Notes: a model not told the origin generated them from the letters alone. DNA of 64,000 nt from Muribaculum intestinale (GCF_002201515.1 NZ_CP021421.1:2542001-2606000); one strand, 5' to 3'; positions 17,429 through 26,749 are shown, numbered from the stretch's first letter. Numbers and translations are program-made.

Positions 17429-19627
17429 ATGAAAATTAGAAGTGTAATCGGAGCGATGCTGTTGCCTGCGTGCGTTTTGTCGGCGCAGGGGCAGATTACG
17501 CTTGTGCGCGACGGAAAGCCTCAGTCGCGTATTGTAGTTAACAGTGATTCTCCTGTCGACCGCCGTGCGGCCGACCTTCTGCAGGACTTTGTAGGGCGCA
17601 TCAGTGATGCAAAGCTGCCGGTAGTCGAGTCGAAAAAACTTAAGAAGGGCGACGTAGTAATCGGTCAGGGCTCGACCGAAGGTCTTACTGAGGACGGATT
17701 CCGCCTCGCTGACGGCGATGGCATACTCTATATAAGCAGCGGCGGCGACAAGGGCACACTCAACGGTGTGGTGCAGCTGCTCGAAGACTATCTTGGCGTG
17801 CAATACTATGCCGCCGATGCCTATACTCTCGACCGTCGCTCGACCGTAGATATTTCCGCTATCGGCGACCGTGTGGTAAATCCTGCGTTCCGCTATCGTC
17901 AGAGCCAGTGCTATGCGATGCAGGAGGACCCAATCTACAGGATATGGATGCGATTTGAGGAGCCGTCCGATGAGTTTGCCGACGGTCTGTGGGTACATAC
18001 ATTCCGGCGTCTGCTCCCTCCGGAAGAGTATGGCGAGACGCATCCGGAGTATTACTCATATATCAACGGTATGCGTCGTCCGGGCAACGCGAGTCAATGG
18101 TGTCTCACCAATCCTGAGTTGTTTGAGATTGTTGCCGCACGCATCGACTCTATTTTCAAGGCCAACCCCGACCGCAACATGATATCCGTGAGTCAGAACG
18201 ACGGCAATTTTACCAATTGCCACTGTGAGGAGTGCAGCAAGATTGACGAGTACGAGGGGAGTCTGTCGGGCAACTATGTGCGTTTCCTCAACAAACTTGC
18301 CGAGCGTTTCCCCGACAAGCAGTTCTCGACACTCGCCTATCTGTTTACGATGCATCCGCCCAAGCATGTAAAGCCTCTGCCCAATGTCAATATTATGCTG
18401 TGTGACATTGACACCAAGCGCGAGGTGCCACTTACCGACAATGCCTCGGGCCGCGACTTCATGAAGGCGCTTGAGGGGTGGTCGAAGATTTCCAACAATA
18501 TCTTCATCTGGGACTACGGCATCAACTTCGACAACATGGTGGCGCCGTTCCCCAACTTCCCTATTCTTCAGAAAAACATACAGCTCTTCAAGGAGCATAA
18601 CGCTACGATGCACTTCTCGCAAATCGGCGGCTCGAAAGGCGGCGACTTCTCCGAGATGAGGGCGTATATGGTGAGCAAACTGATGTGGAATCCGTATCTC
18701 GACGCCGACTCGCTCATGCGCTCGTTTATGGATGGCTACTACGGTGCGGCCTCCCCGTATATCTACCAGTATGAGAAGCTGCTTGAGGGTGGCCTGCTCG
18801 CCAGCGACAAGGAACTGTGGATCTACGATTCGCCGGTCACTCACAAGGACGGAATGCTCAATGCCAAGTGTCGCAAGCGCTACAACGAGCTGTTTGACGA
18901 TGCCGAGCGTGCCGTTGCCGGCGATTCGGTGCTGCTGCGCCGTGTGCGCATGGCGCGCCTCCCACTCCAGTATTCCGAGCTTGAAATCGCACGTACCGAG
19001 CAGGGGCACGACCCGGAGGAGCTGAAGCAGGCTCTTGCCCTGTTTGACGAGCGCACTGCCGAATACGGAGTGCCCACACTCAACGAGCGCAACAATCATC
19101 CTTCGGAATATTGCAAGCTGTACATGGAGCGCTTCCTGCCAGGCACAACTGTCAACAAGGCCGCTGGCGCAAAGATAACCTGGAACGTGCCTCCTACAGG
19201 GCGATATGCCGAAATCGGAGAGACAGCCCTTACCGACGGCCTATACGGAGGCACCACCTTCGTCGAGAGCTGGATAGGGTGGGAAGGTATCGATGGCTCG
19301 TTTGTGATTGACCTTGGCGAGGAAAAAGAGTTTTCGTCGGTTTCCTCCGACTTTCTCCATCAGCTTGGGGCATGGATTCTTCTGCCGGAGAAGGTGGTCT
19401 ACAGCATTTCAGACAATGGCGTCGACTTCACCCATTTCGGCGAGAAGGTGCAGCCTGAGGACCGTGACCCTAAGGTGAAATTCGTATCGCTCGGCCATGA
19501 GTCGCCCTCGCCTGTAAAAGCCCGCTACATAAAGGTCGACATAACAGGCGTGAAGACCTGCCCGTCGTGGCACTATGGCGTGGGATATCCCGCATGGTTC
19601 TTCCTTGACGAAGTTACCGTCGACTGA
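17429..19627 (+). CDS. DUF4838 domain protein, probable secreted glycoside hydrolase-like enzyme
   Basis: A 732-residue exported protein with a signal peptide (to ~residue 22). Residues ~25-140 form an alpha-glucuronidase-like N-terminal domain (ADLLQDFVGRI, GGDKGTLNGVVQLLEDYLGV); ~150-560 match DUF4838 (HTFRRLLPPEEYGETHPEYY, SVSQNDG, CHCEEC, FIWDYGINFDN); the last ~150 residues look like an F5/8 type C-like carbohydrate-binding domain (IDLGEEKEFSSVSSDF). Such proteins in gut Bacteroidetes are linked to polysaccharide degradation; the substrate is unknown. There is no SusCD pair nearby. The remnant of an AraC gene follows. Confidence 0.82.
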   Translation: MKIRSVIGAMLLPACVLSAQGQITLVRDGKPQSRIVVNSDSPVDRRAADLLQDFVGRISDAKLPVVESKKLKKGDVVIGQGSTEGLTEDGFRLADGDGILYISSGGDKGTLNGVVQLLEDYLGVQYYAADAYTLDRRSTVDISAIGDRVVNPAFRYRQSQCYAMQEDPIYRIWMRFEEPSDEFADGLWVHTFRRLLPPEEYGETHPEYYSYINGMRRPGNASQWCLTNPELFEIVAARIDSIFKANPDRNMISVSQNDGNFTNCHCEECSKIDEYEGSLSGNYVRFLNKLAERFPDKQFSTLAYLFTMHPPKHVKPLPNVNIMLCDIDTKREVPLTDNASGRDFMKALEGWSKISNNIFIWDYGINFDNMVAPFPNFPILQKNIQLFKEHNATMHFSQIGGSKGGDFSEMRAYMVSKLMWNPYLDADSLMRSFMDGYYGAASPYIYQYEKLLEGGLLASDKELWIYDSPVTHKDGMLNAKCRKRYNELFDDAERAVAGDSVLLRRVRMARLPLQYSELEIARTEQGHDPEELKQALALFDERTAEYGVPTLNERNNHPSEYCKLYMERFLPGTTVNKAAGAKITWNVPPTGRYAEIGETALTDGLYGGTTFVESWIGWEGIDGSFVIDLGEEKEFSSVSSDFLHQLGAWILLPEKVVYSISDNGVDFTHFGEKVQPEDRDPKVKFVSLGHESPSPVKARYIKVDITGVKTCPSWHYGVGYPAWFFLDEVTVD

Positions 19628-19650
19628 TACTCCCGATAAATATTATAAGC

Positions 19651-20662
19651 GTGGAGTCGGAAACCGACGTGTTGGCCCCGGATGTTGTAGGGCTGATGTT
19701 TCATCCCGATCTGTTTTATGGTACTCCGCTTGCCGCCAAAATTAAGAGCTTGTTTAATAATAAATGTTACCGTCAGGGCGGTCAGTCGTCGGACAGATTT
19801 TCGCTTGTGATGAGGGAGTTATGGGGCTCCATAACGACCGAAGAGCGGGCGGAAATATGCCGGCGAATGGCCGACGAGAGGTAATTTGTTTCATATAGTT
19901 GATATATTTTTGCATTTACCTTACAAGCAGCCAAGAGATTGTATAGGTTATAAAGTTACCTTTTGTCTCGTATATCTTGGCCGCTTTTCGCCCTATTCCT
20001 CAGTCATGTACATAAAGTACACTCCTTCGTCACATGTCGAAAATCGCCTCAAGCTATACGACCCTGTCGGCAACATTTATTATTAAACAAGCTCTAAGAA
20101 TTACAGCTTTTTTGACTATTCACAGCGAGAGGCCTTGCATCTGTCGTTGGATGAGCGGAAATTGTTTATCGAATGTCTTGACCGTATAAAGAATGAGATA
20201 GAGCATCCTGTCGATAATCACACTGCTGAGATTGTGGCCAGCCACATCCAGGTGCTCCTTGATTATTTGTCACGTTTTTATGAGCGTCAGTTTATCACTC
20301 GCCGTAAGGTCAATTCGGATGTATTGACAAAATTTGAAAAGGCGCTGAAGGAGTACTATGCCGACGGTCATGGCAAAGATGGAGTGCCTACTGTGAATTA
20401 TTTTGCTGAGATAGTAAATCTGACACCCGGCTATTTCGGCGATCTGGTAAAGAAGGAAACCGGCAAAACCGCACAGGAACTGATATCACTCAGGATTATA
20501 GAATTTGCCAAGCAGCAGCTTACTGCCACGGATGATGATATTAGTATCGTTGCATATGACCTTGGATTTCAGTATCCGCAACATTTCTCCAGAATGTTTA
20601 AGCGGGTTACCGGAATAAGTCCCACGCAGTTTCGCAAACAGATAAGCATCGGCTATAATTAG
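19651..20662 (+). pseudogene. AraC family regulator gene, N-terminally truncated and split by a MITE
   Basis: The left piece (APDVVGLMFHPDLFYGTPLAAKIK) and the right piece (from ALHLSLDERKLF to the C-terminal HTH and SPTQFRKQ) are parallel to consecutive parts of the intact AraC protein at 11026-11922. A 349-bp element lies between them. Removing the element and one TAA duplicate gives an uninterrupted frame reading KIKNYSFFDYSQREALHLS, which aligns with KIKQYTFFSYASNEALHLS in the intact paralogue. About 80 N-terminal residues are also missing, so the gene was probably defective before or after the insertion. The 3' piece alone (from 20135) could still be translated as a bare DNA-binding domain. 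Confidence 0.88.
19746..20094. mobile_element. 349-bp MITE, family B, copy 1, inside an araC gene
   Basis: Ends are GAGCTTGTTTAATAATAAATG and its inverse complement (about 24 bp, one mismatch), flanked by TAA on both sides (19743-19745, 20095-20097). No coding potential. Two internal hairpin modules: GTTATGG/CCATAAC at 19818-19835 and TGTAC/GTACA at 20007-20021. A 347-bp copy is at 59674-60020. No transposase with exactly these ends is present in the window. Confidence 0.88.
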
Positions 20663-20663
20663 C

Positions 20664-20707
20664 CCACGTTCCCCGGCATTAACAGATGTTTTGGGGGAGG
20701 AACGTGG
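20664..20707 (+). terminator. Imperfect terminator after the araC remnant
   Basis: CCACGTTCC (20664-20672) pairs with GGAACGTGG (20699-20707) around a 26-base loop, followed by TATTATTA. A solo family B end, ATTAAACAAGCTC, lies at 20724-20736, directly against the btuB stop codon. Confidence 0.5.
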
Positions 20708-20736
20708 TATTATTAGACAAGCTATTAAACAAGCTC

Positions 20737-22773
20737 TTATTTCTTAGACGGCAGTTTGGGCGTAATTGAGATGAAGAATTCAAAGTTTATCCCGGGCATC
20801 GGATGTGACAGCACCGACAGGTAGTCTTCGTTGAAAAGATTGTTTACAGCGAGTTTCAATGACAGGTCGGCGGGACGGAATGAGAAACTTTTTTCAAGCG
20901 ATATATTGTTCATGAAGTATTCTGGCAGGTGGCCGGTAAGAGTATATTCGTTGCTTGACATGGTGAATCGCCGCGAATAATATACCCACTTGTATAGAAA
21001 AGCCCAAGAGTGCCACGAGAGACGTCCTGTCAGCGAGGCCGAATGGCGTGGCACGTATGGAAGCTGCTTTCCTACGGAACGGTCGGCGTCTGACATTTTG
21101 TCTCCCTCGTTTATCGACGGAGTCCATGAGTATGACGCGTTGAGGTCTAAGTGCCAGTCTTTAATCGGCTGTATTCCGATATTTATCTTTGTCTCGATGC
21201 CGTATGCGTGTACTTTCTTTACATTTCGGGGCGAGAAGAATCCCTTTGTCGTCGGGAGCCAGATTATCCAGTCGCTGATGTGACTGTCAAACCATGTCGC
21301 CCCTCCGTCAATGGAGAACACTCCGGGCTTTCCTGTGCTGAATGTGGCCCCGAGGTCGTAGCTGAATCCATGTTCGCTTTTCAGGTCGGGATTGCCGCCC
21401 GGCAGAAAGTACAGGTCGTTGAGGGTGGGAAACCGGTAGTTGCGCGATATGGAACCCTTCAGCATGATGTTGCCGGTGTGCGACACGATGCCGTCGATGA
21501 AAAAAGCGGGTATGAGCGGTGCCCATGTGCTCCCATACATATCCTCGCGCATCACGGCTGACATGCCCAGGCGTTCGCACGGCTGCCATTTTGCCGATAC
21601 CGCGCCTGAAAGTTCAATCCGGCCCTTGTCATATCCGATAATGGCGCGGTTGGCATCCTGGAGCTGTATGTTGCGGTCTTCGCTGCGCACGAATTGCTGG
21701 TGTGCCGACAGATTGGCTGTAAAATACCATTTGCGTGATGGGGTATATTCACCTTCGGCCTGGGCGTAGAATGTGTTGATGTGGCTGCGCGAGCGCGTCA
21801 TGGTGGTCCAGTTGTCATTGGCTGTCTCGCGGCGATAGTCATAGGCCATCCATGTGTGTATATACCCGCCTTTCACTCCTGCTTTCCAGGAGCTCCTGAT
21901 GTGATTCCATGAGAGTATGCCGCGTATGGTCTGTTCGCGCTGACGGTTCTCGAAGTCTGACTCGCCGTAGTCGGTAGTCAGCAGTGGCAATTCACGATTT
22001 GAGCTTGTATACCATGCGTTCATGCCGAAATGGTCGCCGTGCAGGGTGTTGTAGTATACTTCCTGAAGCAGATGGAAATCCTTGAACGAGGCGTTGCGGT
22101 TGCGCTCTTTCGGGTGATACTGGGATATGATATTGTGGTTGTCGTCGTATATGTTAAGTTTCTTGTCGTGATTGATGTATGTATAGTCGTTGGGCGACGA
22201 GGAGTATACGGCGCGTGTCGACACTTTCCATTTGTCACTGCCATAGGTGACACGTGCGAATTCATCGAAAGTGCTGAACGAGCCTATGCCCTGCACGTAT
22301 TGCAATCCGAGCCCGTCGTTGATGTCGGACGATGTGGCCAGTTTTACAAGGCCTCCCAGGCCGCCGCCTGTCTCGTTGACCGACGATGTGCCGTGGAGCA
22401 GTGATGCCCGGTCGATAAAAAACGACGGAATCGTAGAGAAATCGGTCATGCCCAGCATAGGGCTGTTGATGCGCATTCCGTTCCATGTCACTTGTGTGTG
22501 GCTTGGCGATGTGCCGCGGAATGCCACAGTCGACAGAGTGGCGCGTCCGTGGCTCTTGACGAAAATCGACGAATTAAATGTCAGCACATCGGCCATCGAC
22601 AGTGCGATGTTCTCTTTCAGCATGGATGAGTCGAGCACGGTTTTCTGTATGCCGATATCTTTCATCGGCCGTTTGGCGGTATAGATTACTTCGCCGAGCC
22701 GATAGGTCTTTTGTGCTATGGCCGGTGTCGCAATCGACATGGCGGTAAGTAGGAGTAGTCCTTTGGAATTCAT
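20737..22773 (-). CDS. btuB: TonB-dependent outer-membrane receptor, BtuB-like (vitamin B12)
   Basis: About 678 residues. Start ATG 22773 begins a good signal peptide (MNSKGLLLLTAMSIATPAIA); the longer ORF adds ten residues. A plug domain follows (DVLTFNSSIFVKSHGRA, TQVTWNGMRINSPMLGMTD), then a beta-barrel ending in an aromatic-rich C-terminus (FEFFISITPKL). Its position as the last gene of an operon led by a cobalamin riboswitch and just behind a BtuG-like gene identifies the cargo as cobalamin or a relative. It would form the TonB-powered channel under the BtuG cap. Confidence 0.85.
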   Translation of the reverse strand: MNSKGLLLLTAMSIATPAIAQKTYRLGEVIYTAKRPMKDIGIQKTVLDSSMLKENIALSMADVLTFNSSIFVKSHGRATLSTVAFRGTSPSHTQVTWNGMRINSPMLGMTDFSTIPSFFIDRASLLHGTSSVNETGGGLGGLVKLATSSDINDGLGLQYVQGIGSFSTFDEFARVTYGSDKWKVSTRAVYSSSPNDYTYINHDKKLNIYDDNHNIISQYHPKERNRNASFKDFHLLQEVYYNTLHGDHFGMNAWYTSSNRELPLLTTDYGESDFENRQREQTIRGILSWNHIRSSWKAGVKGGYIHTWMAYDYRRETANDNWTTMTRSRSHINTFYAQAEGEYTPSRKWYFTANLSAHQQFVRSEDRNIQLQDANRAIIGYDKGRIELSGAVSAKWQPCERLGMSAVMREDMYGSTWAPLIPAFFIDGIVSHTGNIMLKGSISRNYRFPTLNDLYFLPGGNPDLKSEHGFSYDLGATFSTGKPGVFSIDGGATWFDSHISDWIIWLPTTKGFFSPRNVKKVHAYGIETKINIGIQPIKDWHLDLNASYSWTPSINEGDKMSDADRSVGKQLPYVPRHSASLTGRLSWHSWAFLYKWVYYSRRFTMSSNEYTLTGHLPEYFMNNISLEKSFSFRPADLSLKLAVNNLFNEDYLSVLSHPMPGINFEFFISITPKLPSKK

Positions 22774-22833
22774 AAAGCAGAGTGGGGCGGATGTGTCAGG
22801 CATCGGTCAGATTGGTCGTGTGGATTGTTGAAG

Positions 22834-23913
22834 TCAGTTCCAGCAGAATGCGCCGGGATTTATGCCTGCGTAGAATTGGTCAATAAGAGAGCCGGCGGGG
22901 CTGTAGCGGTATATGATGCCTCTCTGCTGGTAATCAATCGCATCGGCCACATATATCTCTCCGTTGTCGGGATTCACGGTCAGACCGTAATATATCGTGC
23001 TTCGCTCTTCGATGAGAGGCGCTGCAGGGAGTGCGTCGGAATTGATTTCCATGCACCATATCCCTCCGTTTATCCATAGCAGCTTGTCGCGGTCGCCGTT
23101 TAGCTGAAGTTCCGACGGAGATTCGCCGAGGCGCATGGTGTAGCGCTTCTCTATGCCGAATGTCTCGGCGTCGATACGGCAGATTGTCGGGGCTTCGTAT
23201 CCATAGGGGCTTCCGTCGTATCCGCCATCGGTGAGTACCCACAGCTTATCGTTGTGGTCGATAGCGATTGATGAGGGTTGTATGCCCACAGTCAGTTTGT
23301 CGACGACACGGTCGGTCTCGGTGTCGATTTTTATAACACTGTTCTGGTAGCTCCAGCATGTGCAGTAGATATATTTCCCATATTGCACCATCTGCTCTGT
23401 CGACCCGTTGTCGGCCTCCATGCCGGGCACGGTGATATATCCTGTGATGGAATACGTTGTGGGGTCGATGATGAATATACGGTTATCCCATAGCTGGGTC
23501 ACGTATGCTTTCGTGTCGCTTATGAAATGTATGTATCGTGCGGCGGTGAAGTCCTCGATGCGTCCGGTCTCTTTCAGTGTGCGTGTGTCCACTGCGAATA
23601 TTACGTGGGAATTGTCTACCACAATCCAGCCTTTGCCGTCGTGGATAGTCATGGACTGGGCCACATCGCCGAGCCTGTATCCGTTGGCACGGTAAAACAG
23701 CTCGTTTTCTACGGTATTGGTCGAGGGGTCATAGTAAGACAGTGTGGCATTTCCATACTGGTAGTTGCCTTCGTTGGTGATAAACAGGCCATGAGGTGGT
23801 ATGGTGAATTCCTCTTCTTCACCATAATCCCATTTCATACATGAAGTGACAAGCATGCATTGGCATGCCGTAAATATATTGAGAAGACAGATAGATACTT
23901 TACGCATCGGCAT
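22834..23913 (-). CDS. btuG: BtuG-like surface lipoprotein, beta-propeller B12 binder
   Basis: A 359-residue lipoprotein with lipobox VTSC (Cys ~25) followed by an acidic DYGEEEE stretch, which resembles a surface-export signal. The rest is made of propeller blades of YncE type (IDPTTYSITGYITVPG, IKIDTETDRVVDKLTVG, RYSPAGSLIDQFYAG). In Bacteroides, BtuG is such a propeller, caps BtuB and binds B12 with extreme affinity. The gene sits directly upstream of btuB in the same operon. Start ATG 23913 or 23907. Confidence 0.82.
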   Translation of the reverse strand: MPMRKVSICLLNIFTACQCMLVTSCMKWDYGEEEEFTIPPHGLFITNEGNYQYGNATLSYYDPSTNTVENELFYRANGYRLGDVAQSMTIHDGKGWIVVDNSHVIFAVDTRTLKETGRIEDFTAARYIHFISDTKAYVTQLWDNRIFIIDPTTYSITGYITVPGMEADNGSTEQMVQYGKYIYCTCWSYQNSVIKIDTETDRVVDKLTVGIQPSSIAIDHNDKLWVLTDGGYDGSPYGYEAPTICRIDAETFGIEKRYTMRLGESPSELQLNGDRDKLLWINGGIWCMEINSDALPAAPLIEERSTIYYGLTVNPDNGEIYVADAIDYQQRGIIYRYSPAGSLIDQFYAGINPGAFCWN

Positions 23914-23922
23914 AAGTGAGGA

Positions 23923-24909
23923 TTATTGTTTTGCGAGAGAAAGGTCGATGAAACCGAAAACCTCGGTTGATACTTCGCCAAGCCCTCCGGCTTTGGAGTT
24001 GACGCCTGTCTGTACCTTGATAAAATCGATATAGGCGAGTCGTGCCTGGCTTCCGTCGACATTCATGGCGTCGGATATGCGAAACCGGTTGCATTGCGGG
24101 CCATAAGAGAGGGATATATTGTCGCTGCCCATATTGTCGGCATATCCCCATCCGAAAGCACTGTTGTTCCATAGCCCACTTGAGGTGTCTTGTGATGTGC
24201 GTGCTGCCAGGCATGTGCCTTTTAGGGTGTATGTATCCGATTTTACCCATGCCGGATAGTAATAATCCTGTTTATGTACAAATCCGAGATAGTCGACAGT
24301 GCCGGAGTTGCCTTGGCTGTCGGTCCAGGATACAGCAAGGCCGGGAGCGTCAGGGCGCGAATATGTCACGGCGTAATCCTGTATTGTGCCCTCTTTCCCG
24401 GTTTCGCTTCCGCGCAGCTCATACCATGTGTCATCCGGCTTCCCGTTGCCGTTGGTATCTTGCATCACGTATACGATGCCGGGCTCGTTGGAACCTCCTG
24501 TTCCGCTCGAAGTGTTGAGGTATGAATTGCCCATTATGGCAAAATCATAGTCACCGTCGCTCGACGGTATGCTGTGATCGAATCCTACAACGATATATCC
24601 GCCAAATGCGCCAAGCGAGACAAACAGTCGTTCGGAAAGACGCTGCTCGGCCCATGCGGCTGCCGCTTCGGGAGTAATATCTCCTGCGATTGATTCAGTC
24701 ATTGTCGACTCGTTGATAAACTGTCCCGGGGCCGGAGTCCATTCATACACATGAGTGCTCATTTCCGAGCTTGTCGGCAGAGACGGGCGGAAATTGCCTT
24801 CCGGAGTGTTGCCGTTCTCTCCGGATTGGATTATATCATCCTTGTTGCACGACATCAGCAAAGATGCTGATGCCGTGGCAATAAGGACATATGTCATTGG
24901 TCGTGTCAT
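23923..24909 (-). CDS. Surface lipoprotein of the B12 locus
   Basis: About 328 residues from ATG 24909, which overlaps the previous stop in an ATGA (4 bases); the longer ORF to 25008 lacks a signal peptide at its start. Lipobox LMSC (near residue 22). The body has GDYDFAIMGNSYLNTS, NEPGIVYVMQDTNGNGKPDDTWYELRGSE and ends with aromatic, sandwich-like segments. Proteins like this, often named 'cell surface protein', occur beside BtuG in Bacteroidetes B12 loci; role probably cobamide capture or scavenging, unproven. Confidence 0.72.
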   Translation of the reverse strand: MTRPMTYVLIATASASLLMSCNKDDIIQSGENGNTPEGNFRPSLPTSSEMSTHVYEWTPAPGQFINESTMTESIAGDITPEAAAAWAEQRLSERLFVSLGAFGGYIVVGFDHSIPSSDGDYDFAIMGNSYLNTSSGTGGSNEPGIVYVMQDTNGNGKPDDTWYELRGSETGKEGTIQDYAVTYSRPDAPGLAVSWTDSQGNSGTVDYLGFVHKQDYYYPAWVKSDTYTLKGTCLAARTSQDTSSGLWNNSAFGWGYADNMGSDNISLSYGPQCNRFRISDAMNVDGSQARLAYIDFIKVQTGVNSKAGGLGEVSTEVFGFIDLSLAKQ

Positions 24910-25913
24910 TTTACTATCTTGAGGCTTGAGTTGCCGGCTTTTATCACATATATTCCGGCTGAGAGCGATGAAATGTCGAATGAATTGTTTTCGCTTGACA
25001 TTACACACTGTCCGGCGGTGTTGTATACCGATGCAAAGGATGCGTTGCCGATGCTGACGGTCTTGTTGGCACGGTCATAGCTGATGTTGGTGTCGTTGGC
25101 ATTGACGGTCGAGATGCCCGATGTCGACACAGGCTTTACCATAAGTTTGTCGAGACAGAAGTAGGTCGGAGTGTTGTCTCCCCATTGGCCTACGTCAGTG
25201 GTCTTGAGCGAGAAGTAGATCTGATTGACGATGCCGAGCGATGACAAGTCGACATATTTCCATCCTCTGTTTATGGTAAGGTCGCCATTGGTATACGATG
25301 CGAGCTCTGTATCCACAGTGCGTTCGCTTTCGTCGGGAGCGATGCCATGTATTGTAAGGGTAAATTTGTCACCGTTATGGAACGCGCGTGCATACGAGTC
25401 GCCATATTCGATACAGTAGTACGGATAGCTGTTGAGATTGACATAAACGCCTACGGCTTCATACGCTTTCCCGTCGTTGAAAGCCATGTCGGCAGGATGC
25501 TTTGCGAAAGCGCTGCTGGCATATGCTACCATATAGGGCACCTCTGCGCTTACTACAGGCATATCGTTTTCATCGGTTTTCACTGTGCCGTCCTCGTTGA
25601 GCACGATACCGCCCTTGGCCATGTTGCTGAACTGAAATTTCAGGGTGTCATCCTGGCGCACATTGTTGGCCGAGTTGGATGCAGTGAATCCCCACCAGGT
25701 ATTGTAATCCCCCATAGAGTTGTGCACGAATGAGAAACACTGGCTGTCGATGCTTTCAGCATCGTCGTCGTATGTGCCTGTCCATGCACCGTTTTCCGCA
25801 TCAAAATTCAATGTTGTGGTAGCCTTTGTGAGGTCAAGAACTACGATGTCGGACTGGGCGTTCAACGTGAGCGCACCGGCAAGGGTGAAAATTGAGATAA
25901 TGATTCTGTTCAT
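24906..25913 (-). CDS. DUF4465 domain protein with type IX secretion sorting domain
   Basis: About 335 residues from ATG 25913; the ORF extension to 25964 is unlikely. Signal peptide (MNRIIISIFTLAGALTLNA) then a DUF4465 domain (residues ~35-245: WTGTYDDDAESIDSQCFSF, WWGFTASNS, YYCIEYGDSYARAFHNGDKF, YFCLDKLMV). The last ~70 residues match a Por secretion C-terminal sorting domain (VYNTAGQCVMS, LSAGIYVIKAGN, LKIVK), so the protein should cross the outer membrane by the T9SS. First gene of the B12 operon; DUF4465 proteins are frequent in B12 loci and are presumed cobamide-linked. Confidence 0.82.
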   Translation of the reverse strand: MNRIIISIFTLAGALTLNAQSDIVVLDLTKATTTLNFDAENGAWTGTYDDDAESIDSQCFSFVHNSMGDYNTWWGFTASNSANNVRQDDTLKFQFSNMAKGGIVLNEDGTVKTDENDMPVVSAEVPYMVAYASSAFAKHPADMAFNDGKAYEAVGVYVNLNSYPYYCIEYGDSYARAFHNGDKFTLTIHGIAPDESERTVDTELASYTNGDLTINRGWKYVDLSSLGIVNQIYFSLKTTDVGQWGDNTPTYFCLDKLMVKPVSTSGISTVNANDTNISYDRANKTVSIGNASFASVYNTAGQCVMSSENNSFDISSLSAGIYVIKAGNSSLKIVK

Positions 25914-26069
25914 ATTGTTGATAATTAAGTAATAATGAATAATCCCGGTCATACATACAGACACGCGATGCGATGACGGGATTCAGAATCATTCTCAGAG
26001 CCTGTTGTGGCCCTGATGTTAGGTTGTGAGATGCCCATAGTCCCGTAGGCAAGGATGTCTGCTGAATAA

Positions 26070-26266
26070 ATGGCAGGTCTTCTGACTTATCCCGGTCGTT
26101 GTTGCGCCTTCTCGGCCTCAGAGGCCAATGGCGTTGTGCAACAGACTTTATATTTAGGACTTACAGCAGCGGGTACTGTTCCGGATTTGCACCGGATTCC
26201 CTATCCGAGAGCCTTGTGGCTTTATCGGATAGCTCCATTGGTCTTGACTCTTCAAGGGGAGCAGCC
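26070..26266 (-). promoter_or_regulatory. Cobalamin riboswitch
   Basis: On the minus strand, in order: a stem around CTATCCGATAAAG/CTCTCGGATAG, the core GGGAATCCGGTGCAAATCCG, CCGCTGCTGTAA, and near the 3' end the B12 box AGTCAGAAGACCTGCC (complement of 26072-26087). These are the conserved parts of AdoCbl-type riboswitches. It lies about 160 bases upstream of the DUF4465 start and should repress the four-gene operon when cobalamin is plentiful. Confidence 0.95.
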
Positions 26267-26277
26267 ATTTTTCGTGT

Positions 26278-26286
26278 GCAAATTTA
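26278..26286 (-). promoter_or_regulatory. -7 promoter element of the B12 operon
   Basis: On the minus strand TAAATTTGC, directly before the riboswitch 5' side. It is divergent from the lrgA promoter element 45 bases away. Confidence 0.6.
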
Positions 26287-26330
26287 AGAATATTTTTTTA
26301 TATGGGATAACAATGTATTGATTTTGTGAT

Positions 26331-26339
26331 TACCTTTGC
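26331..26339 (+). promoter_or_regulatory. -7 promoter element of lrgAB
   Basis: TACCTTTGC matches TAnnTTTGC and lies 16 bases before the lrgA start. Confidence 0.6.
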
Positions 26340-26355
26340 ACCCGCATTACTAAAG

Positions 26356-26736
26356 ATGTCTATGAGACCTATTCTTCAATTTGGAATTATTTTCGTATTT
26401 CTCGCTGTCGGCGAGTTCGTTGTGAAATGTACCGGTATTACCGTGCCGTCAAGTATCATAGGTATGCTGTTGCTTGCTCTGTCGTTGAAACTCGGTATAG
26501 TGCGCCTTGAGTGGGTCGAACGTATTTCTGCATTTCTTGTGCACAACCTCGGCTTTTTCTTTGTCCCTGCCGGAGTGGGGCTGATGAAGTGTCTTGGTCT
26601 GCTCGCTGACCAATGGATTCCGATTGTCGGAGCTTCTGTGGGCAGTACTGTAGTCATTATCGCCGTTACCGGATGGGTTCATCAGCTGGTGCGCCGCAGT
26701 ATGTCAAGGCGTCAGCGTCGCAGTGTCGGTATATAA
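26356..26736 (+). CDS. lrgA: CidA/LrgA family membrane protein
   Basis: About 126 residues from ATG 26356; the ORF upstream start (GTG 26326) overlaps the promoter and is rejected. Four hydrophobic segments, with the family's VPSSIIGMLLLALSLKLG near residue 30 and FFFVPAGVGLM near 65. LrgA-like proteins resemble holins and pair with LrgB; roles proposed are control of murein hydrolase export, autolysis or small-metabolite (pyruvate) transport. The lrgB start follows 13 bases after the stop. Confidence 0.88.
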   Translation: MSMRPILQFGIIFVFLAVGEFVVKCTGITVPSSIIGMLLLALSLKLGIVRLEWVERISAFLVHNLGFFFVPAGVGLMKCLGLLADQWIPIVGASVGSTVVIIAVTGWVHQLVRRSMSRRQRRSVGI

Positions 26737-26749
26737 TATAAATAGGTGT

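Noticed and set aside
18056..19099. 347-residue minus-strand ORF opposite the DUF4838 gene
   Set aside because: It is an antisense frame of a well-supported gene, with biased composition and no motif.
19886..20086. ORF inside the 349-bp MITE
   Set aside because: It crosses hairpin modules and is not kept in the 347-bp copy at the same length.
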